DNA from: JACPJP01 sp964650285
GTDB taxonomy: Archaea > Nanobdellota > Nanobdellia > Woesearchaeales > GW2011-AR4
Assembly: GCA_964650285.1 (NCBI GenBank)
Contig: CAZYSP010000006.1
Location: forward strand, 3,171 to 67,170
Direction of reading: 5' to 3'
DNA length: 64,000 bases
Positions 25,649-33,778 of the stretch are shown here, piece by piece. How positions within the stretch are numbered: position 1 is the first letter of the stretch; each line of letters opens with the position of its first letter. A model generated the notes under the pieces. The model was given only the letters and a program-made list of their open reading frames with translations. It did no database searches and was not told the origin of the DNA. A program made the translations under genes and the position numbers.

Positions 25649-26503
25649 ATGGTTAATATTATTGAGTCTCTGCAAAACTTAGGAGTTTTCATTCCAATTT
25701 TAAGGACTATTATTACTGTAATTATACTCATTATAGCCTTTAACTTAATCTTGCATTTTATAAAGAAGGGTCTATTAAAAAGGGCTAAAACAAAAAAACA
25801 AATTTCAAATATAGAAATATTTTCAAGAGTGTTAAAATATATATTTCTATTGATTTTAATCCTATTTGCCATTTTTTCCTATTCTGGATCATGGGCAGGG
25901 TTAGGTTTAGGTCTTGGTTTGTTTTCAGCGGCACTTGGTTGGGCATTGCAAAAACCTATTACTGGTATTGCAGCTTGGATAATGATTGTTATAAAAAGAC
26001 CATTTCAAATTGGAGATAGAATCATTATTGGGCAGGATAAAGGGGATGTTGTTGATATTACATTGACTCATATTTACATAGGAGAAATTGGAGGCATAGT
26101 TGCAGGAGAAGAAAATTCTGGAAGAGTTATTATGGTGCCGAATTCTATCCTTTTTGAGCAAAAAATAATAAATTATACACACCAAGATGATTATATCTTA
26201 GATCAAGTGACTGTGACAGTTACTTATGAGAGCAATTTAAATAATGCCATAAAAATTGCATTAGAATCAGCAAAGAAACATACAAAAGAAGTCATTAATA
26301 TAACAAAAAAGGAACCTTATGTGCGTACATTTTTCCAACCAAGTGGTATTAATGTTCATGTTAGATATTTTTCTCCAGCTAAAAGACTTCAAGAAATCTC
26401 AAGCACAGTAACTAAGGAAATATCTGATAGAATAATGAAAACCAAAGGTGTAGAGATAGCATATCCTCATACAGAAGTTATATATAGGAAAAAGACTAAA
26501 TAA
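25649..26503 (+). CDS. mscS: MscS-family mechanosensitive channel
   Basis: A 284-residue membrane protein. Hydrophobic segments lie near 15-38 and 68-90, then the pore helix with GLGLGLFSAALGWALQKPI and the MscS beta domain IKRPFQIGDRIII. It opens under membrane tension to release solutes. The gene sits between pyrB and pyrI, breaking a usual pair. It seems to have its own TATA box (TTTATAAG near 25627) with the ATG at the expected start site, so it may be transcribed separately as well as by read-through. Confidence 0.92.
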   Translation: MVNIIESLQNLGVFIPILRTIITVIILIIAFNLILHFIKKGLLKRAKTKKQISNIEIFSRVLKYIFLLILILFAIFSYSGSWAGLGLGLGLFSAALGWALQKPITGIAAWIMIVIKRPFQIGDRIIIGQDKGDVVDITLTHIYIGEIGGIVAGEENSGRVIMVPNSILFEQKIINYTHQDDYILDQVTVTVTYESNLNNAIKIALESAKKHTKEVINITKKEPYVRTFFQPSGINVHVRYFSPAKRLQEISSTVTKEISDRIMKTKGVEIAYPHTEVIYRKKTK

Positions 26504-26519
26504 CATGTGCGGTATAAAA

Positions 26520-26975
26520 ATGAAAAAAGAATTAAGTGTTTCAGCAATAAAGGAAGGGACTGTAATAGACCATATACCAAGCAATGCAACCTTAAAAGTA
26601 GTTGAGATTCTTGACCTCAAGGGCATAAGAAGCATCATTTCAGTAGCAACTAACCTTACAAGCAAAACAATGGGCAAGAAAGGCATTATAAAAATCGGAG
26701 GCAAAAATCTGACAAAAGAGGAAGTTGACAAAATTGCCTTAATAGCGCCAAACGCCACAGTGAATATCATAAAGAATTATGACGTAAAGAAAAAAATAAA
26801 AGTATCAATACCCTCAACAATCAACAAAATAATCAAGTGTTCTAATCCAAATTGCGTGACAAATAATGAAAAAAATGTAGCAACAAAATTCTATGTTCTC
26901 AATAAAGCTCCATTAAAGGTAAGATGCCATTATTGTGAAAGAAATATGGATAAGGAAGATATATCACTTTTATAA
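26520..26975 (+). CDS. pyrI: Aspartate carbamoyltransferase regulatory chain
   Basis: A 151-residue regulatory subunit. The nucleotide-binding half begins KELSVSAIKEGTVIDHIP. The C-terminal zinc domain has four Cys (CSNPNC, then CHYC). It binds PyrB trimers and responds to CTP/ATP in known systems. The ATG at 26520 matches the family N-terminus; an in-frame ATG at 26505 adds five residues. It follows mscS by 16 bp. Confidence 0.95.
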   Translation: MKKELSVSAIKEGTVIDHIPSNATLKVVEILDLKGIRSIISVATNLTSKTMGKKGIIKIGGKNLTKEEVDKIALIAPNATVNIIKNYDVKKKIKVSIPSTINKIIKCSNPNCVTNNEKNVATKFYVLNKAPLKVRCHYCERNMDKEDISLL

Positions 26976-26977
26976 AA

Positions 26978-27880
26978 ATGCTCAAAACAAATTTATGTGG
27001 GATAAAGCTACGCAACCCTACTATCCTGGCTTCTGGAGTTTTAGGTGTTACTAAAGAATCTATTGATAAAGTAGGAAAAAATGGTGCAGGTGCTGCAACA
27101 CTAAAATCTTTGTGCCATGAAGAAAGGCTGGGAAATAAAAACCCTACAATGTTTGGATGTGATAATGTGTTTCTAAATGCAGTTGGACTTCCAGGCCAGG
27201 GCATAGATAATGCAGTCAAAGATTTCAAAAGACTTGATAACTTAAGTATTCCTGTTATAGCAAGCATTTACGGCTACAAAATAAAGCAGTTTGGCCAGGT
27301 AGCTAAAAAAATGGCTTCCTTAAAACCAGCAATGATTGAGGTAAATATTTCCTGCCCTCATATGGCTTATGGTAAGCCTTATTATGCAGACGCTGAACTG
27401 ACAGCCAAAGTTGCTAAGGAAGTAAAGAAAAACTCAGGAAAAATTCCAGTAAGCATAAAACTAAGCCCTAATGTCCATGATATAAAGGAAATAGCGCGTG
27501 CTGCTGAAAAAGCAGGTGCAGATGCAATAACAGCAATAAACACAGTAACTGGCATGGTAATTGACATTAACGCAAAAAAGCCTATACTTGCAAATAAAGC
27601 TGGAGGCATTTCAGGACCTGCATTAAAACCAATTGCAATAAGATGTGTTTATGATATTTATGAAACAGTTAAAATTCCAATTATTGGAACAGGTGGCATT
27701 ACCTATGGAAAGGATGCTATAGAAATGATAATGGCGGGTGCCACAGCTATTGGCATTGGAACAGGTGTTTATTACAGGGGCATTGATGTTTTTAAGAAAG
27801 TATGTAATGAAATGACAGCTTGGATGAAAAAGAACAAAGTTAGGAATTTGGGGGAAATAAGGGGCATTGCTCACAAATAA
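26978..27880 (+). CDS. pyrD: Dihydroorotate dehydrogenase, class 1B catalytic subunit
   Basis: A 300-residue FMN enzyme oxidising dihydroorotate to orotate. The catalytic base is Cys in VNISCPH (Cys126), as in class 1B enzymes; FMN-binding GGIS and IPIIGTGGI segments are visible. Class 1B enzymes work with PyrK and pass electrons to NAD, and pyrK follows 2 bp downstream, which confirms the class. Confidence 0.95.
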   Translation: MLKTNLCGIKLRNPTILASGVLGVTKESIDKVGKNGAGAATLKSLCHEERLGNKNPTMFGCDNVFLNAVGLPGQGIDNAVKDFKRLDNLSIPVIASIYGYKIKQFGQVAKKMASLKPAMIEVNISCPHMAYGKPYYADAELTAKVAKEVKKNSGKIPVSIKLSPNVHDIKEIARAAEKAGADAITAINTVTGMVIDINAKKPILANKAGGISGPALKPIAIRCVYDIYETVKIPIIGTGGITYGKDAIEMIMAGATAIGIGTGVYYRGIDVFKKVCNEMTAWMKKNKVRNLGEIRGIAHK

Positions 27881-27882
27881 AA

Positions 27883-28692
27883 ATGACATGCAATGACTGC
27901 AAAAACATTCCAAAAATACTTGAAATCAATGATGTAGTTAAAGAAGCAAAAAACACAAAATCGTTTTTCTTCAGACACTCTTTGGACAGTAAGCCTGGCC
28001 AGTTTATTATGGTCTGGCTCCCTGGTGTTGATGAAAAGCCTATGGCTGTTTCTTATATAAGCAAAAATGAGTTTGCATTTACATCACAGGTTATTGGAAA
28101 ATTTACTCGCGCTCTAGATAGCCTTAAGAAGAGAGATAAATTAGGAATAAGAGGACCTTATGGAAACAGTTTTTCTATAAAAAATAATGCTTGTGTTGTT
28201 GGTGGTGGAGTGGGTATGGCCTCTGTAAGTACTTTAACTGATAAATTAAAAAATCCAATAATCATTAACGGAGCAAGAAGCAAAGAACATTTGATTTATC
28301 TTAATAGATATAAAAAAGATAATATAATTGCAACAACAGACGATGGAAGCTATGGAAGGGAAGGGCTTGCAACAGACATTCTTGAGGAATTACTGCAAAA
28401 CAACAAGAAAAACAGGATAAAAATTGTCTATACTTGCGGCCCTGAAATAATGATGAAGAAAATTTTAGATATATGCCGCAGCCACAATGTTAAATGTGAA
28501 GCTAGTCTGGAGCGAATGATGAAGTGCGGGTTTGGTGTGTGTGGTGCATGCATGTGCAATGACAAATTAGTATGCCAGGATGGGCCTGTCTTTACTTCAG
28601 CACAATTGAATAAGATGTCTGAATTTGGAAACTTTAAAAGACTTAAAAGCGGAAAAAAAGTATCATTAAAGGAATACCATTCCAAGCATTAA
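27883..28692 (+). CDS. pyrK: Dihydroorotate dehydrogenase electron transfer subunit
   Basis: A 269-residue FAD and 2Fe-2S subunit. The N-terminal FAD barrel holds MAVSYI-type residues, the NAD-binding part has VVGGGVGMASV, and the cluster ligands are in CGFGVCGACMCNDKLVCQ. It transfers electrons from PyrD to NAD. It lies 2 bp after pyrD and 12 bp before pyrC. Confidence 0.94.
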   Translation: MTCNDCKNIPKILEINDVVKEAKNTKSFFFRHSLDSKPGQFIMVWLPGVDEKPMAVSYISKNEFAFTSQVIGKFTRALDSLKKRDKLGIRGPYGNSFSIKNNACVVGGGVGMASVSTLTDKLKNPIIINGARSKEHLIYLNRYKKDNIIATTDDGSYGREGLATDILEELLQNNKKNRIKIVYTCGPEIMMKKILDICRSHNVKCEASLERMMKCGFGVCGACMCNDKLVCQDGPVFTSAQLNKMSEFGNFKRLKSGKKVSLKEYHSKH

Positions 28693-28704
28693 TTACCTGA
28701 CAAA

Positions 28705-29964
28705 ATGACACTCTTAATAAAAAATGGAAAAATATACCAAAACGGGAATTTAGTCAGAAAAAACATTTTCATTAAATCCTCAAAAAATTCAAAGAATTTT
28801 TTGGGACGCAAAAAATCGCAAAGCGATTTTTTCGTGAATAATGAAATTATAAAAATAACAAGCCAAAATTTGAAATCAGATAAAATTATTGATGCAAAAA
28901 ACAAAATAATAATTCCAGGCCTTATTGATTCACATGTTCATTTTCGCGAACCAGGATTAACGCATAAAGAGGACTTTCTTACAGGAAGCATGGCTGCAGC
29001 TGCTGGCGGTATTACAACAATTCTTGATATGCCTAACACTATACCACCAACAACAAACCTGCAAAGGCTTGATGAAAAAAGGAGGCTTGCAAAAAAAAGC
29101 ATTGTTAACTATGGATTCCATTTTGGCTCAACTAATGATAATATTGCTGAAATACAAAAAGTAAAAGATGTAGCATCAGTCAAGGTTTATATGGATTACA
29201 CCACTGGTGATTTAAAAGTAGACAATAAGCATGCCCTAAAAAATTTATTCTCCAGCAACAAAACAATAGCTGTACATGCTGAAAATGAGCATATTTTGCA
29301 GGCAATAAAACTGATACAGCACTCTCACAACCATTTGTATTTCTGCCATATAAGCTCAAAACAGGACCTTTATAATGCAAGAAGAGGAAAAATAAAGAAC
29401 GAGGTTTTTGTTGAAGTAACTCCTCATCATTTATTTATGACCGAAAAAAATCTAAATGACTTGGAAAGTTTTGGTGAAATGAAACCACACTTAAAGACAG
29501 AAAAAGACCAGAAAGCATTGTGGGAGGGAATTCATAATGGAAATATCAACACAATAGCAACAGACCACGCACCACATACAAAAGAAGAAAAATTTAATCC
29601 TAATTACCCTTACGGTGTTCCTGGCTGCGAGACAATGCTTCCATTATTATTAAACGCAGTAAATGAAAAAAAACTAACATTAAAAAAATTAGTCCAGTTA
29701 TGCTGTGAAAACTCTGCAAAAATATTTAAAATAAAAAACAAGGGCTTTATTAAAGAAGGTTTTGATGCTGATTTGACAATTATAGATTTAGATCTGGAAA
29801 AAGAAGTTAAAAATAATAATTTATTTACTAAATGTAAATGGAGCCCATTTGACAGCTGGAAACTAAAAGGCTGGCCTGTAACAACAATAGTGAATGGAAA
29901 TATAATCTTTTCTAATGGAAAAATTAATAAGGTAAAGGCAAATGAGGTTTTGTACCATGAATGA
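28705..29964 (+). CDS. pyrC: Dihydroorotase with an in-frame palindromic insertion
   Basis: A 419-residue amidohydrolase that cyclises carbamoyl aspartate. Zinc ligands are visible in DSHVHFREPG, in later His residues (HAEN, CHISS) and in ATDHAPHT. Residues about 24-44 (KSSKNSKNFLG then RKKSQSDFFV) interrupt the small N-terminal beta domain and have no place in the usual alignment (NIFI should run into NNEIIKI). They are encoded by a twin-hairpin element at 28778-28837. The reading frame is kept and all catalytic residues remain. It overlaps pyrE by 8 bp. Confidence 0.94.
   Translation: MTLLIKNGKIYQNGNLVRKNIFIKSSKNSKNFLGRKKSQSDFFVNNEIIKITSQNLKSDKIIDAKNKIIIPGLIDSHVHFREPGLTHKEDFLTGSMAAAAGGITTILDMPNTIPPTTNLQRLDEKRRLAKKSIVNYGFHFGSTNDNIAEIQKVKDVASVKVYMDYTTGDLKVDNKHALKNLFSSNKTIAVHAENEHILQAIKLIQHSHNHLYFCHISSKQDLYNARRGKIKNEVFVEVTPHHLFMTEKNLNDLESFGEMKPHLKTEKDQKALWEGIHNGNINTIATDHAPHTKEEKFNPNYPYGVPGCETMLPLLLNAVNEKKLTLKKLVQLCCENSAKIFKIKNKGFIKEGFDADLTIIDLDLEKEVKNNNLFTKCKWSPFDSWKLKGWPVTTIVNGNIIFSNGKINKVKANEVLYHE
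28778..28837 (+). repeat. Twin-hairpin element inside pyrC
   Basis: AAAAAATTC-AAA-GAATTTTTT (28782-28802), joint GGGACGC (28803-28809), AAAAAATCGC-AAA-GCGATTTTTT (28810-28832), then CGTGAATAA. The order hairpin, GGACGC-like joint, hairpin, GTGNATAA matches intergenic copies at 16084 and 47021. The inserted length is close to 63 bp, a multiple of three. Confidence 0.75.
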
Positions 29965-30550
29965 AAAGGTAGCAAAAGTATTATCTGATGTAAATGTGGT
30001 GAAGTTTGGAAAATTTACATTAGCTTCTGGTTTAGAAAGCCCCATATATGTTGATTTAAGGATCTTGCCTTCTTACCCTGAAGCAATGCAAATTGTAACA
30101 GAAGAGCTTGTTAAGGTGGTTAAAAAACTGAAGCCAGAAGTTATAGCAGGCGCAGAGACAGCAGGTATTCCATTATCTACTGCAATTTCCTTAAAAACAA
30201 AAATACCCATGATTTATGTCAGAAAAAAACCAAAAACCTATGGAAGAATAGAGATGATTGAGGGTGTACTAAAAAAAGACCAAAAAGTTGTTTTAGTTGA
30301 TGATATGGCAACAAATGCTTTCTCAAAAATAAAATTTGTTGAGGGAATAAAACAAGCTGGAGGAATTGTTGAGGATGTCCTTATTGTTTTAGACCGCGAG
30401 CAAGGTGGTGTAGAGGCTCTTGCTGAAAAAAACATTAAACTACATTCTTTGATTACATTAAAGGAAATTTTAGGTTATATGAAAGAAAACAATATGATTG
30501 ATGATAAAAAGTATAATGAAATATTGGTTTATTTAAAACAGAATAAATAA
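29957..30550 (+). CDS. pyrE: Orotate phosphoribosyltransferase
   Basis: A 197-residue enzyme making OMP from orotate and PRPP. The PRPP motif is VVLVDDMATNAFS, and the KFTLASGLESPIYVDLR opening is typical. The ATG at 29957 overlaps the pyrC stop, so translation is coupled; an upstream in-frame ATG at 29942 lies deeper in pyrC. Confidence 0.94.
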   Translation: MNEKVAKVLSDVNVVKFGKFTLASGLESPIYVDLRILPSYPEAMQIVTEELVKVVKKLKPEVIAGAETAGIPLSTAISLKTKIPMIYVRKKPKTYGRIEMIEGVLKKDQKVVLVDDMATNAFSKIKFVEGIKQAGGIVEDVLIVLDREQGGVEALAEKNIKLHSLITLKEILGYMKENNMIDDKKYNEILVYLKQNK

Positions 30551-30552
30551 AA

Positions 30553-31248
30553 ATGCCTATAATAAAGCTGAACAAAAGCATAATACCGAGCTGCGATGTT
30601 TCTGACTTAAGCAAGCTAAAAAATTTGGTCAAGGAAACCTGTTCTGTTGAGGGCATTGGAGCTTACAAGATTGGTCTGGAATTGTGTTTACCTCATGGCA
30701 TTCCTGCTGTTATTGATGTAATAAGAAAATATACTGATCTGCCAATAATTTACGACCACCAGAAAGCTGCTACTGACATACCAGATCTAGGAGAGAAATT
30801 TGCCAGGGCTGTGAAAGGGGTAAATGCTATAATACTATTTCCCCTAACTGGTCCTGAAACAGAAAAAGAATGGATTAAAGCATGCAAAAAAGCAAAGCTG
30901 GGCATAATTGTTGGCGGAGAAATGACACACAAGGCATTTTTGGAAACTGATGGTGGTTTTATCAGCGATAAAGAAGCATTAAAAATCTATGAAATTGCTG
31001 CTGAAAATAAAATTAATAATTTTGTCGTACCTGGAAACAAGCCGGAAAAAATAAAGCTGTATAAGGCCTTTTTGGAAGCAAGGGGCATAAAGCCTATTTT
31101 CTATTCTCCTGGCCTGATTACACAAGGTGGTGATATTGCTGAGGGTGCAAAAGCAGCTGGAGAAAGATGGCATGCTATTATTGGCAGGGCTCTGTACAAT
31201 GCCAAGGATATTCATAAGGCTGCAAAAGAACTTGTAAAAGCCTTGTGA
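30553..31248 (+). CDS. pyrF: Orotidine 5'-phosphate decarboxylase
   Basis: A 231-residue enzyme that decarboxylates OMP to UMP. The catalytic tetrad region reads YDHQKAATDIPD (68-78), and the phosphate-gripping SPGLITQGGD and IIGRALYN segments are present. It is the last gene of the operon, 2 bp after pyrE. Carbamoyl phosphate synthetase genes are not in the window. Confidence 0.93.
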   Translation: MPIIKLNKSIIPSCDVSDLSKLKNLVKETCSVEGIGAYKIGLELCLPHGIPAVIDVIRKYTDLPIIYDHQKAATDIPDLGEKFARAVKGVNAIILFPLTGPETEKEWIKACKKAKLGIIVGGEMTHKAFLETDGGFISDKEALKIYEIAAENKINNFVVPGNKPEKIKLYKAFLEARGIKPIFYSPGLITQGGDIAEGAKAAGERWHAIIGRALYNAKDIHKAAKELVKAL

Positions 31249-31313
31249 CAGCATATTTTTATAAAAAAATATTTAAATTATAAATGTAAAGGTTAGGGTT
31301 GAAGTGATGTATA

Positions 31314-31634
31314 ATGTTTAAGTTTGTATATAAACGGTTTCAAACATCAACATTGTTTGAAAAACTGTTGCTTATTACTGGCATAGGAATAGGTATTATT
31401 GGTTTTTGGTTTATAAATAAGGTATATTATAACCAGCCAGGGCTTTCATAGCAATTTCTGACATCAATATTTCTTTGGTTGATACTTATATTTCTGGTTA
31501 TTTTAACCGACAGTAATAAAAGCATTAAGGAAGAGTTAGGTATTATCATTAGGGAGCATATTGGAGAAACAAAGTTATTGAAAGAGGAAGTAAAAGCGCT
31601 TAATGCAAATCTAACAAAAAAGAGGAAAAAATAA
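31314..31634 (+). pseudogene. Small membrane/coiled-coil gene with an in-frame TAG
   Basis: ATG at 31314 opens a 106-codon frame that ends TAA at 31634 but has a single TAG at 31449-31451 (codon 46). Before it lies one hydrophobic segment (LLLITGIGIGIIGFWFI); after it a second (IFLWLILIFLVIL) and a Lys/Glu-rich helix. Both halves read as one sensible two-helix protein, so this is either a nonsense mutation or amber read-through. TAG serves as a normal stop in several genes here, which favours mutation. Confidence 0.5.
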
Positions 31635-31659
31635 AAACAATGCATGATTTGCTATTTCT

Positions 31660-32187
31660 ATGAAAATCGCAGTCTGTGGGTCAAATAGATCTTTAGATAA
31701 GGAAACAGCTAAAAAAGCATTTGAAATTGGCAAAGAAATTACTGGAAAAAATGTTTTATTATTAACTGGAGCTGGTAATGGTTATCCTTATGAAGCAGCG
31801 AAAGGCGCTTTTTCTGTTAATGGTAAGGTCTTTGGAGTAAGCCCTGCAAAAAATGATGAAGAGCATGTTAATGCATACAATTTTCCAAATGACGCATTTA
31901 CAAAAATAGAATTTACAGGTTTGGGTATTCCCGGAAGAAATTATCCTTTGGTTAAGGAAGCAGATGCAATAATAATCATTTCCGGCCAGGCAGGAAGCCT
32001 TAATGAGTTTACAATTGCTTTCCATTATGATAAAGTAATTGGAATATTGGAAAATTCCGGAGGCATAGTAAGAATAATAAAAGAGATTGCAGAAATATGT
32101 GACAAAAGAGGAGAAAGCAAAAATATTATTTATTCTTCAGAACCGAAAGAATTAGTACAATTGGTTATTAATAAATTAAATCAATAA
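31660..32187 (+). CDS. SLOG-type (LOG/TIGR00725-like) nucleotide-binding protein
   Basis: A 175-residue Rossmann-like protein. LTGAGNGYPYEAAKGAF near residues 36-52 and ISGQAGSLNEFTIAF near 106-120 match the nucleotide-binding GxG and PGGxGT-like loops of the SLOG superfamily (LOG lysine decarboxylase-like, DprA-like). The exact substrate is unknown. It is followed 34 bp later by tRNA-Ala. Confidence 0.75.
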   Translation: MKIAVCGSNRSLDKETAKKAFEIGKEITGKNVLLLTGAGNGYPYEAAKGAFSVNGKVFGVSPAKNDEEHVNAYNFPNDAFTKIEFTGLGIPGRNYPLVKEADAIIIISGQAGSLNEFTIAFHYDKVIGILENSGGIVRIIKEIAEICDKRGESKNIIYSSEPKELVQLVINKLNQ

Positions 32188-32221
32188 ATTAAAAAACAAC
32201 AAAAAATAACTTTTTCTTTGA

Positions 32222-32293
32222 GGGCTCGTAGCTCAATGGTAGAGTGCGCCGTTCGCTGCGGCGAGGTTTCGGGTTCAAGTCCCGACGAGTCCA
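32222..32293 (+). tRNA. tRNA-Ala (anticodon CGC)
   Basis: A full cloverleaf: acceptor GGGCTCG/CGAGTCC with the G3-U70 wobble pair that identifies alanine tRNAs, D stem GCTC/GAGT, anticodon stem CGCCG/CGGCG around TTCGCTG, T stem TCGGG/CCCGA and discriminator A. No CCA is encoded. Position 37 is T rather than the usual purine. The next gene starts at 32295, one base after the discriminator. Confidence 0.93.
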
Positions 32294-32294
32294 T

Positions 32295-33470
32295 ATGAGT
32301 ACGTATGAACCAAGAGAGGACAGTATGCTATTAAAGAGTTATGTTAGACAACACGCTAAAGGCTCTGTTCTGGATATTGGTACAGGCTCCGGGATACAAG
32401 CAATAACTGCAGCAAAATCAAGAAAAGTAAAAAAAATTATTGCAACAGATATACAAAGATCAATAATTAATTATAATAAAAAAAATATTAAAAATAAAAA
32501 AATTACATTTATTATTTCTGATTTATTTCAAATATTTAAAAGAAATAAAAATTTAATGAATAAAAAGTTCGACACAATAATCTTTAACCCCCCATATCTG
32601 CCTCAGGAGCTTAAACTTAAGGATTTGACATTAGAAGGCGGAAAAAAAGGTTATGAGGTTATAGAAAAATTTCTTAATAAAGTCAATGATTTTTTGAAAA
32701 CTAACGGAATTATCTTAATTATCTTTTCCTCATTAACAAAAAAGGAAAAGATTGATGAATTTATTAAAAATAATTTATTGGATTTTAAAGAATTGACCAA
32801 AAAACATATTTTCTTTGAAGATTTGTATGTCTATAAAATTAATAAGTCTGCAATATTAAAAAACCTGGAACAAAAGGGAATAAGAAATCTAAGGTATTTT
32901 GCAAAAGGAAAGAGGGGTTTCATTTTTACAGGAAATTATAAAAACAAAAAAGTAGCAGTAAAAATCAAAAATCCGGAAAGCAGGGCTATTTTTAGAATAA
33001 ATAATGAGACTAACTTTTTGAAAATATTAAATAAAAAAAATATTGGCCCAAAATTATTATTTTCTGATAAAGATTACCTAATTTATGAATTTGTTGACGG
33101 ATATTTTATCAATGATTACCTAAAAATTAATGAAAAAGAAAACATAAAAAGAATGCTGAAAAACATTTTTGAGCAGCTGTTTGTAATGGACAAATTAAAA
33201 ATAAACAAAGAAGAGATGTCCCATCCAGTAAAGCATATAATAATTAATAAAAAAAAGCCTGTTTTGATAGACTTTGAACGCGCACATCATACTATAAAAC
33301 CAGGCAATGTAACTCAATTCTGTGATTTTTTAATTTCCAATAATATTAAAACAGCATTAAAAAACAATAAAATAAAAATTGACAATAAAAAAGTTATCAC
33401 ATTGGCTAAAAAATATAAAAAAAATATTAATAAAAATAATTTAAACAAGATTATCAATGAATTTAAATGA
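32295..33470 (+). CDS. HemK-like methyltransferase fused to a COG2112-like kinase
   Basis: A 391-residue fusion. Residues 1-185 are an S-adenosylmethionine methyltransferase of the HemK/Mtq2 group (DIGTGSGIQA at 27-36 and NPPY at 98-101), which in relatives modifies the Gln of release factors. Residues about 195-391 resemble predicted archaeal Ser/Thr kinases (YFAKGKRGFIFTG, VAVKI, LIDFERAH). The true start is ATG at 32295, directly behind tRNA-Ala; a longer frame would run through the tRNA. Confidence 0.82.
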   Translation: MSTYEPREDSMLLKSYVRQHAKGSVLDIGTGSGIQAITAAKSRKVKKIIATDIQRSIINYNKKNIKNKKITFIISDLFQIFKRNKNLMNKKFDTIIFNPPYLPQELKLKDLTLEGGKKGYEVIEKFLNKVNDFLKTNGIILIIFSSLTKKEKIDEFIKNNLLDFKELTKKHIFFEDLYVYKINKSAILKNLEQKGIRNLRYFAKGKRGFIFTGNYKNKKVAVKIKNPESRAIFRINNETNFLKILNKKNIGPKLLFSDKDYLIYEFVDGYFINDYLKINEKENIKRMLKNIFEQLFVMDKLKINKEEMSHPVKHIIINKKKPVLIDFERAHHTIKPGNVTQFCDFLISNNIKTALKNNKIKIDNKKVITLAKKYKKNINKNNLNKIINEFK

Positions 33471-33473
33471 AAA

Positions 33474-33773
33474 ATGGTCACTAAATTCCAAAAAAGAGTT
33501 TATGAGTTAAGCAAAAAAGTGCCTAAAGGGCGTGTCACAACCTACAAAGCAATATGCAAAAAAATGAGAACTAAAGCATATAGGGCTGTAGGCACTGCTT
33601 TGAATAAGAATCCATTTGCTCCCAGAGTTCCTTGTCATAGAGTTGTTAATTCAAATGGTTTTGTAGGTCAATTTACTAAAGGCACCAATACCAAAATAAA
33701 ATTACTAAAAAAAGAGGGAATTAAGATAAAAAACAACAAAATAGAGGATTTTGATAAGATTCTAGTCAAATAA
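33474..33773 (+). CDS. MGMT/Atl-like DNA alkylation protein
   Basis: A 99-residue protein comprising the C-terminal DNA-binding and active-site domain of O6-methylguanine methyltransferases: VPKGRVTTYKAI, AVGTALNKNPFAP and the active-site PCHRVV with Cys. The separate N-terminal domain is absent, as in small MGMT and Atl proteins; the Cys suggests it could still accept alkyl groups. It starts 3 bp after the fusion gene. Confidence 0.9.
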   Translation: MVTKFQKRVYELSKKVPKGRVTTYKAICKKMRTKAYRAVGTALNKNPFAPRVPCHRVVNSNGFVGQFTKGTNTKIKLLKKEGIKIKNNKIEDFDKILVK

Positions 33774-33778
33774 AAATT

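Noticed and set aside
31449..31451. Pyrrolysine codon
   Set aside because: No pyl genes or suppressor tRNA are visible and TAG ends normal genes in this window; kept only as a low-priority question.
32244..32294. N-terminal extension of the methyltransferase starting at 32244
   Set aside because: It would translate the tRNA-Ala sequence; the ATG at 32295 is the sensible start.
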